Assembly: GCF_001735715.1 (NCBI RefSeq)
Contig: NZ_CP017259.1
Coordinates: forward strand, 989,501 to 1,053,500
DNA from: Formosa sp. Hel3_A1_48
Lineage (GTDB): Bacteria > Bacteroidota > Bacteroidia > Flavobacteriales > Flavobacteriaceae
Length of the DNA stretch: 64,000 nucleotides
Reading direction: 5' to 3'
The stretch's first letter is position 1, and each line of letters opens with the position of its first letter. Positions 25,916 to 33,912 of this stretch are shown piece by piece. Below the pieces are notes generated by a model. The model searched no databases. It was not told the DNA's origin and saw only the letters and a program-made list of their open reading frames with translations. The position numbers and the translations under genes were made by a program.

Positions 25916-28173
25916 AAATTGAATTTAGTGGTTAAATTTGCCGTTGAATCGCCGCCTACATATATCGAAAACTCACCAGGCTGAACAGTAAAATTGCCGT
26001 CATCATCATAGAATCCTAAAGCATCTTCTGTCAATGTGAAACGCACTGTTTTTGTTTGATTTGGTTTCAAATCGATCAATTCAAACCTTTTCAGGCTTTT
26101 AACTGGCTGTGCTGGCTGAGCAAAGTGATCTTGAACATATAACTGAACAACTTCTTTACCTGGAAACTTACCGCTGTTGGTTACTGCTACACTTAGTTCT
26201 ATTGTGGTACCAGATTGACTAATAATTTCAAGATCTGAATACTCAAAAGTAGTATAGCTTAACCCGTATCCAAAAGGGTAAAGTGGCGCATTAGTTTCGT
26301 CTTGATAATGCGTCCAAAAAACCTCATCTGGTGAGGGTAAATTAGGCCTTCCTGAAGTTTTAAAATTGTAGTAAATAGGTACTTGCCCAACAGATTTAGG
26401 GAAAGTCATTGGAAGTTTTCCGCTGGGGTTGTAATCGCCGTACAGAACCTGTGCAATTGCATTTCCACTTTGCGACCCCAATTGCCAAGCCTCTACAATC
26501 GCAGGGATATGTTTATGAGCCCAATTCAGTGCTAACGGCCTTCCGTTGTTGAGTACGAGAACAATATTTTTATTGACCTTGTAAACAGCTTCTAGAAGCT
26601 CTTGTTGTAAACCTGGTAATCCTATATTTGTTCTGCTTCGCCCTTCGCCACTTTGAAAACCATGCTCGCCTAAAACCATAACAACCACATCAGCTGTTTT
26701 AGCAGTTTTTAGAGCAGCAGCAAAATCACTTTTATCTGTAGTATTTATTTTTAATTCTTTCGCAAATTCTAAGGGGCCAATATTCAATTTAGCACCAACA
26801 GAAAATTCAATATTATTTCCTTCATATGCCTTCATTCCTTCAAGAACTGACACCGCTGAATTATTTTCTGCTGCTAAAATCCAATTACCAAGTGGACTTG
26901 TTTTATCGTCTGCAAGATCACCAATAAGGGCTATATCAAGCCCTTTCTTTTTTAGTGGCAATAGTTGATTTTGATTTTTTAAAAGCACTATTGACTTTTT
27001 GGCCATTTCTAAAGTGGCTTCTTGAAATTTTTCATGACCAATGGTCGCCTTTTCACGCTCAATGTTACAGTATTTATAAGGATCATCAAAAAGCCCAAGC
27101 TCGAACTTTACACGCAATATTCTTCGCGCAGCGTCTTCAATAAGTTGCTCATCAACAATATCTGATCTAACCAAATCAGCAAGGTGCTCTACATATGCAA
27201 AAGACTGCATATCCATATCCGAGCCCGCTTCTACTGCTATATGTGCTGCATGTTTTACATTTTCAGCATAACCATGTTCAACCATCTCTTCAATGGAACT
27301 CCAATCGGATACCACAAAACCATCAAAATTCCATTTTTCTTTTAGAAGCGTACGCTGTAAATATTTACTCCCTGTAGCAGGAACTCCGTTGAGTTGACTA
27401 AATGAATTCATAAAAGTTCGAACACCAGCATCTATGGTTGCCTTGAATGGAGGCATAACCATATTGTGCAAGGTTTGAGCTCCTATATCAACTGTATTGT
27501 ATTCTTTGCCGGCTTCGGGAAAGCCATAACCAGCAAAGTGTTTGGCACAAGCGGCTATGGTTGTTGGGGCTGAAAGATCATCTCCTTGAAAGCCTTTAAC
27601 TCTTGCATGTGCAATTTTAGAACCTAGATAAGGATCTTCTCCTGCGCCTTCCATAACACGCCCCCAGCGGGCATCTCTTGAAATATCGACCATTGGTGCA
27701 AAAGTCCAATTGATTCCTGCAGCAGAGGCTTCTAAAGCTGCATTTTTAGCCGATAATTCTATAGCTTCTAAGTCCCAACTTGCAGCTTCTGCTAGAGGGA
27801 TTGGGCTAATGGTTTTAAAGCCATGAATTACATCAAAACCAAATATTAAGGGGATTCCTAAACGCGTTTCTTCTACTGCAATTTGTTGTAATTTTCGAAC
27901 ATTTTCAACTCCGTGAACATTGAGCATGGACCCTACAAGTCCATTTTTAAGTTGCTCAAATTGTTTGGCTGTTGAGCCTTCTTTTGGAGCAGGTCCTGTG
28001 ACATCCCAAAAGCTAGAATATTGATTCATTTGACCAATTTTCTCTTCAAGCGTCATTTTAGACAATAAGGAATTTAAACGATCGTCAACAGATTGTTCAT
28101 TGGATTCTGAAGCACATGAATTGAACACAAAAAAACAAATTGATGTGAAAAAGATGTGTTTAGCTATTGTCAT
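25912..28173 (-). CDS. GH3 family beta-glucosidase, lipoprotein
   Basis: 753 residues. A lipobox (FNSC, Cys20) follows the signal peptide. The N-terminal barrel includes KHFAGYG (211-217) and the nucleophile Asp290 in GFVVSDWSSIEE. The C-terminal alpha/beta sandwich has VLGEHGFQSGEGRSRTNIGL, and a fibronectin-III-like domain ends the chain (GEFSIYVGGDS). This is the BglX-type arrangement. It would release glucose from oligosaccharides made by GH16, probably in the periplasm. It sits one base from the upstream GH16-PKD gene and overlaps the downstream GH16. Confidence 0.95.
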   Translation of the reverse strand: MTIAKHIFFTSICFFVFNSCASESNEQSVDDRLNSLLSKMTLEEKIGQMNQYSSFWDVTGPAPKEGSTAKQFEQLKNGLVGSMLNVHGVENVRKLQQIAVEETRLGIPLIFGFDVIHGFKTISPIPLAEAASWDLEAIELSAKNAALEASAAGINWTFAPMVDISRDARWGRVMEGAGEDPYLGSKIAHARVKGFQGDDLSAPTTIAACAKHFAGYGFPEAGKEYNTVDIGAQTLHNMVMPPFKATIDAGVRTFMNSFSQLNGVPATGSKYLQRTLLKEKWNFDGFVVSDWSSIEEMVEHGYAENVKHAAHIAVEAGSDMDMQSFAYVEHLADLVRSDIVDEQLIEDAARRILRVKFELGLFDDPYKYCNIEREKATIGHEKFQEATLEMAKKSIVLLKNQNQLLPLKKKGLDIALIGDLADDKTSPLGNWILAAENNSAVSVLEGMKAYEGNNIEFSVGAKLNIGPLEFAKELKINTTDKSDFAAALKTAKTADVVVMVLGEHGFQSGEGRSRTNIGLPGLQQELLEAVYKVNKNIVLVLNNGRPLALNWAHKHIPAIVEAWQLGSQSGNAIAQVLYGDYNPSGKLPMTFPKSVGQVPIYYNFKTSGRPNLPSPDEVFWTHYQDETNAPLYPFGYGLSYTTFEYSDLEIISQSGTTIELSVAVTNSGKFPGKEVVQLYVQDHFAQPAQPVKSLKRFELIDLKPNQTKTVRFTLTEDALGFYDDDGNFTVQPGEFSIYVGGDSTANLTTKFNL

Positions 28174-28174
28174 G

Positions 28175-29320
28175 TTATTGATACAACCTAATGTAATCTA
28201 CTTCCATCACATCTTGTGTGAAATTTGGATCGATTTCGCCGCCTAAAGTACCGCCCATTGCGAGATTAAAAATAAGAAAGAAGTTTTCATTGAAGGGGAA
28301 ATAAGGTCCAACTCCTGAATCTACTGTGTTCATGGAAAAATATTCAACTCCATCTAAATATGATTTGATACTTGTTGGGGTCCAATCGATGGAGTAAATA
28401 TGCCAATCAGAAGATGTATTGTTAGCCGTTTCGAGGCCGTATTCTCCACGCTCACCATCGGAGAGCTTCCAGTGTAACGTTGATTTCACTCTATTCTTAT
28501 CTTGAAATTGCTCCATGATATCAATTTCACCACATTGAGGCCATCCAACTTCTGGGAAATTTGCCCCAAGCATCCAAAGCGCTGGCCAAGTTCCTTGTGC
28601 AGATGGTAACTTAGCACGAATTTCTATGAGCCCATATTTAAATTCGAATTTATCTTGTGTTTTAATGCGAGCAGATGTGTATGCCCCGTTGGATTCTTTT
28701 ATTGCTGTGATTTTTAAAACTCCACCCTCTTTTTTTATGTTACTAGAACTTGATGTGTAGTTTTGAACTTCTTGGTTCCCCCATCCATCAGAACCATTAC
28801 CAAGCTCATAAGTCCATATGTTAGGATTTATTACTCCATTTCCATCAAATTCGTCTGACCAAACAAGAACATCATTGTCTCCAGAACCCCCACTACCTAA
28901 AACATAAACGGTTAGATTCGTTATTTTACTGATACGGTCGTCAGTACTGGAGTATGCATAAACATATAAAGGAAACTGATTAGTTCCTAAATCTGTAACT
29001 GTATGTGAAAATAATCCGGTGGTGTTTTGTGTTTCCGTACCACTATTTCCTACTTTAAAACCATATCTTACAGTGTTTGTAGCTGTAGCTGTAACCGAGA
29101 ACTGTCCAGAGCCATCGCCATTTGGATTTTGGTCGTCTTGGCCTTCTATTGTAACATTGACCACGAGATTAGAAGGTATAACTTGCTGAGATCCGCCGCC
29201 GCCATTGTTACCACCACCACCTCCAGAAGATCCGCTATCGCCTCCGGATGAGCATGAAAAAGTTAGTGCTGACAAGCTGAAAAGGATACTAAGAATAGAT
29301 AATAGGGAATTGTTTTTCAT
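28175..29320 (-). CDS. PKD-like domain plus GH16 beta-glucanase, lipoprotein
   Basis: 381 residues. The lipidated Cys23 (LTFSC) leads into a Ser/Gly-rich linker (24-45) and a PKD-like domain (about 50-140). The GH16 domain (about 150-381) contains GEIDIMEQF with Glu265, Asp267 and Glu270. The PKD-like domain resembles that of the neighbouring lipoprotein at 29377-30324 (shared pattern NP.GDG....TATA.N...Y.F..G). The enzyme is a laminarinase-type endo-beta-1,3-glucanase, and the flexible linker suggests surface exposure. It is the first hydrolase gene of PUL 1, separated from the binding-protein genes by a stem-loop. Confidence 0.92.
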   Translation of the reverse strand: MKNNSLLSILSILFSLSALTFSCSSGGDSGSSGGGGGNNGGGGSQQVIPSNLVVNVTIEGQDDQNPNGDGSGQFSVTATATNTVRYGFKVGNSGTETQNTTGLFSHTVTDLGTNQFPLYVYAYSSTDDRISKITNLTVYVLGSGGSGDNDVLVWSDEFDGNGVINPNIWTYELGNGSDGWGNQEVQNYTSSSSNIKKEGGVLKITAIKESNGAYTSARIKTQDKFEFKYGLIEIRAKLPSAQGTWPALWMLGANFPEVGWPQCGEIDIMEQFQDKNRVKSTLHWKLSDGERGEYGLETANNTSSDWHIYSIDWTPTSIKSYLDGVEYFSMNTVDSGVGPYFPFNENFFLIFNLAMGGTLGGEIDPNFTQDVMEVDYIRLYQ

Positions 29321-29336
29321 CTTAAAAAGAGATAAA

Positions 29337-29360
29337 GAGGCAGATAAAACAATCTGCCTC
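29337..29360 (-). terminator. Intercistronic stem-loop between binding-protein and hydrolase genes of PUL 1
   Basis: GAGGCAGAT and ATCTGCCTC are perfect 9-base arms around a 6-base loop. On the minus strand TTTATCTCTTTTTAAG follows, a broken T-rich tail. It lies in the 56-base gap after the PKD lipoprotein gene. It may act as a partial terminator or protect the upstream message from 3' decay, lowering hydrolase expression relative to SusCD. Confidence 0.7.
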
Positions 29361-29376
29361 GTATATTTTAAATAAA

Positions 29377-30324
29377 TTATTCAGATTTATATCTAGCATA
29401 CCATGCAAAGCCGCCTCCTTCTTGTATACAACGTACATGAAGCGTATTTGCAGTAATGGATATGATGTCATATTCTACATCACCAACATACCAACCCATG
29501 AATCCACCGTCAGATATTTTGAAGGTAGTTTGTCGGTACGGTGCATCGTTGTAACTTCCCTCCAAGGCTGCTTTGGATGTAGATGGCGAGAATGATACGT
29601 TCTTTACCCCAAACATTGTTGTCGCTACTGTTTCGTCGTGACAGGTATCCCCAGTAACGCCAATAATATCAGCATAAGCACCAGGCACAAAAGCAGGGCC
29701 TTCAGTTTGTTCAAAAGTCATACCATTATCTGTTTTTGTAAATACAAATTCATTAGTATACATGCATGATTTTTCGGCATCATTAGCTTGTATAGTATTC
29801 CACCATCCTTCATAAGCAAATTCTCCATTGCCGTAATCATCGGTTACAGGACCTAAACCGACAAATAAATCAATGTCTGAAGCCCATACCCATGTTTTGC
29901 TGTCGCCCTCATTAGCTCCAGCTAAAAATGTTTCAGCTTCTGCATCTTGAAAAGAACTAAAAACTTCAACGTCAAATGTTGTGCTTGATAATACCCCTGC
30001 AGTCCCTACAGCACTCACTATGACAGTGTAGGAATTTACTCCTACTTGAGTATACCTATGGGTATAAATCCCTGAAGAATTTGTTGTTGAATTACCATCA
30101 CCAAATTCAAATTGATAGGCTAAAGCGTTATCGGCAGTTGCTGTAAAAGATACAAATCCATCGCCATTTCCATAAGGGTTATCTGCGTCTAAGCCGATAA
30201 TCTCTGCATTGACACCTACACTTGTCGGTGTAATAATCGCTCCAAACTCATGATCGTCTTCTTCACATGCTGTAACCATAAGCAGTGAAAGAAAAAGCAC
30301 TGATAAATATTTTAAATTTTTCAT
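29377..30324 (-). CDS. PKD-domain surface lipoprotein (glycan-binding candidate)
   Basis: 315 residues. The lipidated Cys20 (MVTAC) is followed by EEDDHEF, an acidic stretch like the export signal that sends Bacteroidota lipoproteins to the cell surface. Residues about 32-120 form a PKD-like domain (NPYGNGDGFVSFTATADN, YQFEFGDGNST). Residues about 130-315 form a beta-rich domain with several Trp (KTWVWASDIDL, YEGWWNTI, GGGFAWYARYK) that could bind glucan. It occupies the SusE/F position of PUL 1. No hydrolase motif is seen, so a surface glycan-binding role is inferred. Confidence 0.8.
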   Translation of the reverse strand: MKNLKYLSVLFLSLLMVTACEEDDHEFGAIITPTSVGVNAEIIGLDADNPYGNGDGFVSFTATADNALAYQFEFGDGNSTTNSSGIYTHRYTQVGVNSYTVIVSAVGTAGVLSSTTFDVEVFSSFQDAEAETFLAGANEGDSKTWVWASDIDLFVGLGPVTDDYGNGEFAYEGWWNTIQANDAEKSCMYTNEFVFTKTDNGMTFEQTEGPAFVPGAYADIIGVTGDTCHDETVATTMFGVKNVSFSPSTSKAALEGSYNDAPYRQTTFKISDGGFMGWYVGDVEYDIISITANTLHVRCIQEGGGFAWYARYKSE

Positions 30325-30336
30325 AATTTCTTAAAA

Positions 30337-32388
30337 TTAATTTATTGTTATATCGTCTAAATAAATAGTGTAATTCTCAGATCCATCTCCCGCAGTTCCA
30401 TTGTCCATAATAAGAACCATGTTATACCAATCGATGCTTTCACTAATCCCTGAATGATCGAACGTTAAGGTTTGCCATTGATTAGCCACCGTTGTTGTTG
30501 CTGTAATTTCAGCTGAACCTGTATTATTTGGCCATGGGACATTATCTTCAAATTTCATGAGAAGATTTAACCCAACTCTTGGAGACCATACTTTAACTGT
30601 AACAGTAGATGATGCGCTTAGGCTATAAGGTGTTGAAACAGTTATTTTTGAACCGCCCCAAGTCTGTCCTGATCCTTTTACCATTTGTGCGACCATTGTA
30701 GAAGGGTTGCCAATAGAGTCTGGATTAGCAATAACTGAAATGTCACCACCATCAAAAGAACTCATTTCAGAAAATTGCGGTTCAAAATCAAGTACAGGCG
30801 AAGATGTAAAATCATCTAAGTAAATAGTGTAATTCTCAGATCCATCTCCCGCAGTTCCATTGTCCATAATAAGAACCATGTTATACCAATCGATGCTTTC
30901 ACTAATCCCTGAATGATCGAACGTTAAGGTTTGCCATTGATTAGCCACCGTTGTTGTTGCTGTAATTTCAGCTGAACCTGTATTATTTGGCCATGGAACA
31001 TTATCTTCAAATTTCATGAGAAGATTTAACCCAACTCTTGGAGACCATATTTTAACTGTAACAATTGGATTTGATAAATCAAATGGATCGTCTAAGGTAA
31101 TTTTTGAACCACCCCAAGTCTGTCCTGATCCTTTTACCAATTGTGCTACGCTAGTAGAGGTATTGCCGTTTGAATCTGGATTAGCAATGACTGAAATATC
31201 ACCACCATCAAATGAGCTTAATGTGTACCCTCCCTCAAAATCGATAACCTGAGCAGTTGAATTTGATGGTTGTTTATAAAAATAAAGATTATCTATATAG
31301 ACAATTGGAGTTCCAGAGCCCATTGAATCAAACAAAAGTTGAGTTACACCAGATAAATCGGTAGTGTAATCCTCTAGAGGAATTTCAACACTCCTCCACT
31401 CACCAAGAACTATATCATCAACAATTTCTATATCCTCTTTCAGAGGGTCACCATCTGCATAAGATGTATTGACAATCTTTAAACCTAATTGTGTTGCGTC
31501 TGGAGTCCAATAATCAAAATGCACAAATTCTTTTGCAGATAAATCTGTTGGATTACCATAATCTGTAACTATTCCTGTATAACTTAAGTCACTGTAAAAC
31601 CAAGTATTGTTACCCTCAACCTGAACTTCAGTCAAAACAGTCGACTGTCCTCCCCAGTTAGGGTTTAATTCAGATAGTGTTATGTTAGTGTATGCGTCAC
31701 TGTATATTGAAACAACATCTCCAGGCTGTCTTGCAGGTGGTGTTGGTGCTGCTGTTGTTGGCGCTAAAATTTCTGTAACCTCAAAGTCCTCTTCAACATA
31801 TGTAGTTGTTTGAATTGCTGCACCTTTTACTTCAATTGTGATATCGTAAACCCCAGCATCATTATATTGAATAGCAGCAGTTTCACCAATATTTGCAGAA
31901 ATAGGATCTGTACTGCCAGTCTCACCAGAGTAGACATCAAAACTAACCGCAAAATCTGCATCTACAGTAACATTAACTAATTTTGATACAGATGTACTAT
32001 TTTCAACTGTTACCTCCAAATTTTCAGGCGCATTAAAAGACACCACAAGTTCTTGGCTCAATGTAGTTGAAAGGCCAGTTATACCGTAAGCAGTAGCAGT
32101 AACTGTATAAGTACCCTCTGCGTAAGTGTGCTCAGTATTACTCCCATTTTCAAGTTCAACTAATTCCTCGGTATCATCGCCTAAAGAAATATCGAACGTA
32201 ATAGCGCCTTCAGCAGTAGGCGTAATGGTAACCAATCCTGTGTTGTCTTGTGTGACATTAAATGCCATCGCAAGGGCTGTAGGAGCTTCAACAGCACTTA
32301 AATTCACGTTTTTTTCGTCATCGGCACAGCTCCAAATAGTTGCTACTACCAGACATAAACTAAATATATATTTTATTGTTTTCATCAT
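30337..32388 (-). CDS. Surface glycan-binding lipoprotein with three tandem CBM-like domains
   Basis: 683 residues. The lipidated Cys21 is followed by ADDEK, an acidic surface-export-like signal. Two PKD/Ig-like domains (about 33-115 and 120-205) precede three beta-sandwich modules (about 225-372, 375-530, 540-683). The last two are nearly identical and share SSFDGGDISVIANPDS, GSGQTWGGSKIT and WSPRVGLNLLMKFEDN. The first is a diverged relative (NPNWGGQSTVL, YIDNLYFYK). Conserved Trp residues in each suggest carbohydrate contact. It lies seven bases after SusD. It probably presents several beta-glucan sites on the surface; the ligand is inferred from the locus. Confidence 0.82.
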   Translation of the reverse strand: MMKTIKYIFSLCLVVATIWSCADDEKNVNLSAVEAPTALAMAFNVTQDNTGLVTITPTAEGAITFDISLGDDTEELVELENGSNTEHTYAEGTYTVTATAYGITGLSTTLSQELVVSFNAPENLEVTVENSTSVSKLVNVTVDADFAVSFDVYSGETGSTDPISANIGETAAIQYNDAGVYDITIEVKGAAIQTTTYVEEDFEVTEILAPTTAAPTPPARQPGDVVSIYSDAYTNITLSELNPNWGGQSTVLTEVQVEGNNTWFYSDLSYTGIVTDYGNPTDLSAKEFVHFDYWTPDATQLGLKIVNTSYADGDPLKEDIEIVDDIVLGEWRSVEIPLEDYTTDLSGVTQLLFDSMGSGTPIVYIDNLYFYKQPSNSTAQVIDFEGGYTLSSFDGGDISVIANPDSNGNTSTSVAQLVKGSGQTWGGSKITLDDPFDLSNPIVTVKIWSPRVGLNLLMKFEDNVPWPNNTGSAEITATTTVANQWQTLTFDHSGISESIDWYNMVLIMDNGTAGDGSENYTIYLDDFTSSPVLDFEPQFSEMSSFDGGDISVIANPDSIGNPSTMVAQMVKGSGQTWGGSKITVSTPYSLSASSTVTVKVWSPRVGLNLLMKFEDNVPWPNNTGSAEITATTTVANQWQTLTFDHSGISESIDWYNMVLIMDNGTAGDGSENYTIYLDDITIN
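30352..30604 (-). repeat. CBM-module repeat, copy 2 (C-terminal)
   Basis: This 253-base stretch is almost identical to 30811-31063. Only a handful of substitutions were seen by eye, for example CATACTT versus CATATTT near the end. The offset is 459 bases, exactly 153 codons, so the frame is kept. It encodes the C-terminal half of the third CBM-like module. Confidence 0.9.
30811..31063 (-). repeat. CBM-module repeat, copy 1
   Basis: Partner of 30352-30604 within the same gene. The flanking parts of the modules are similar but more diverged at the DNA level. The central 253 bases therefore look like a recent duplication or gene-conversion tract. Confidence 0.9.
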
Positions 32389-32395
32389 TTATATT

Positions 32396-33901
32396 TTAAT
32401 AGTTTGGATTTTGATCCCAATTACCCGCAGAGAATTGAATCTCTTGAAAAGGGATAGGAAATAATTCATGCTTTCCTGCAACAAAACCATCAATAGCTTG
32501 AGCAGCTCTACCCGTACGAACAAGATCAAAGAAACGGTGTCCTTCGCCTAAAAGTTCATGACGTCTTTCATCCAGTATGGCATCTGTCAATGCAGCTCCT
32601 GTAGCAGAACTGTTATGACTGCTATCGCCAAATGCACGTTCTCTGACTTGGTTTAAGTACGCCAATGCTTTTGTTTCATCTAAATTACCTCTGTTATTAG
32701 CTTCAGCAGCCATCAACAGCACATCGGCATAACGAATGGCTCTGTAGTTATTCGGATTGGTAAGATTTTGATCCCCAATATTTTGATCTCCTTTTCGAGG
32801 TAAATATTTACGGTTGTAAAATCCAGTATGTTCATAACCTTCAACATATGTGGCCTCTGTCTCTTCAGCCCAAGCAACGATATCTAAAATAGAAACGTCT
32901 TTTCTTGTGTCATCATTGTCAAAATTGTCAAATGCTTCTTGAGTTGGTACATTGAAACTATACCCAGAGTCGTAAGTCGGTCCTGTATGGTTACGTATAC
33001 CCATAAAACCAACGGCAACATTTCCTTCACTACATTGAAGACAATCAAATCCAGCACCTTCACCATCGGAGTACTGTACCTCAAAAACAGATTCAACACC
33101 ATTTTCACCGTCATTTTCAAATATTTCTGAATAATCATCAACTAATTGATAAGGACCATTGTCAATCAAATTACCTAAAACAGTTGCAGCATCAGAAAAT
33201 TTATCTTGATATAAATACGCTTTACCAAGTAAAGCTTGTGCTGCACCTTTTGTTACTCTACCGACTTGAGGGGCGGTATAATCAAGGTTGTTAGCGGCAA
33301 AAATTAAATCACTCTCTATGAGCGCATAAACTTCTTCAACTGAATATCTAGGAATAGAGGTTTCGTCTCCTGGTGAAAATCGTTTTCCACCACCTTCAAG
33401 TGCGTTAGCGTAGTCCTTAACTGGAATTCCACCAAACCATTTCACCAATTCGAAATGAAAATAAGCTCTTAAAAAACGAACTTCAGCCACCATTTGTACG
33501 CGGCCGTCAAAATCTATGTTATTTTGAAATTCTAAGAAATAGTTAGTCCTTTTAACTCCTGCAAACATCCAATTCCATATATCTCTAAGATTTGCATTAA
33601 CTGGAGTATGGGTCATGTCATCAATTTGTTGGAATCCGACAACATCAGTAGCACTTTCGCCACCACAGAGTGTATTGTCCGAAGCAATCTCTCCTAGTAG
33701 ATTATTGACATAAGTTGCTTGGAGTAAGTCGTATGCTCCAACAAGTGACATGTAATAATCGTCCTCAGAGTTAAAATAGCCTTCCGAATCAATCAAGTAA
33801 TTTTCTTCCTCGTCCAAAAACTTGTCTGTACAAGAATAGAGTCCTAGTGTTAGTAGCACTAGCGCTACTAAAGTAAATTTATTGTTTTTTATTGTTTTCA
33901 T
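32396..33901 (-). CDS. SusD/RagB family glycan-binding lipoprotein
   Basis: 501 residues. Lipidated Cys24 (GLYSC) is followed by TDKFLDEEENY, and the chain has the alpha-helical TPR-like SusD fold. Landmarks are AEVRFLRAYFHFELVKWFGG, AQALLGKAYLYQDKFSDAA and the C-terminal ERRHELLGEGHRFFDLVRTG with FPIPFQEIQ. SusD caps the SusC barrel at the surface and delivers oligosaccharide. It lies 11 bases after susC, so transcription is coupled. Together with GH16 and GH3 genes downstream, the ligand is likely laminarin-type beta-1,3-glucan. Confidence 0.95.
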   Translation of the reverse strand: MKTIKNNKFTLVALVLLTLGLYSCTDKFLDEEENYLIDSEGYFNSEDDYYMSLVGAYDLLQATYVNNLLGEIASDNTLCGGESATDVVGFQQIDDMTHTPVNANLRDIWNWMFAGVKRTNYFLEFQNNIDFDGRVQMVAEVRFLRAYFHFELVKWFGGIPVKDYANALEGGGKRFSPGDETSIPRYSVEEVYALIESDLIFAANNLDYTAPQVGRVTKGAAQALLGKAYLYQDKFSDAATVLGNLIDNGPYQLVDDYSEIFENDGENGVESVFEVQYSDGEGAGFDCLQCSEGNVAVGFMGIRNHTGPTYDSGYSFNVPTQEAFDNFDNDDTRKDVSILDIVAWAEETEATYVEGYEHTGFYNRKYLPRKGDQNIGDQNLTNPNNYRAIRYADVLLMAAEANNRGNLDETKALAYLNQVRERAFGDSSHNSSATGAALTDAILDERRHELLGEGHRFFDLVRTGRAAQAIDGFVAGKHELFPIPFQEIQFSAGNWDQNPNY

Positions 33902-33912
33902 TGTGCTCTATT

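Noticed and set aside
28230-29320. Gly-rich stretch in the first GH16 read as a sequence error or frameshift
   Set aside because: Both flanks stay in one frame with intact lipobox and catalytic domain. Ser/Gly linkers after the lipidated Cys are common in surface enzymes.
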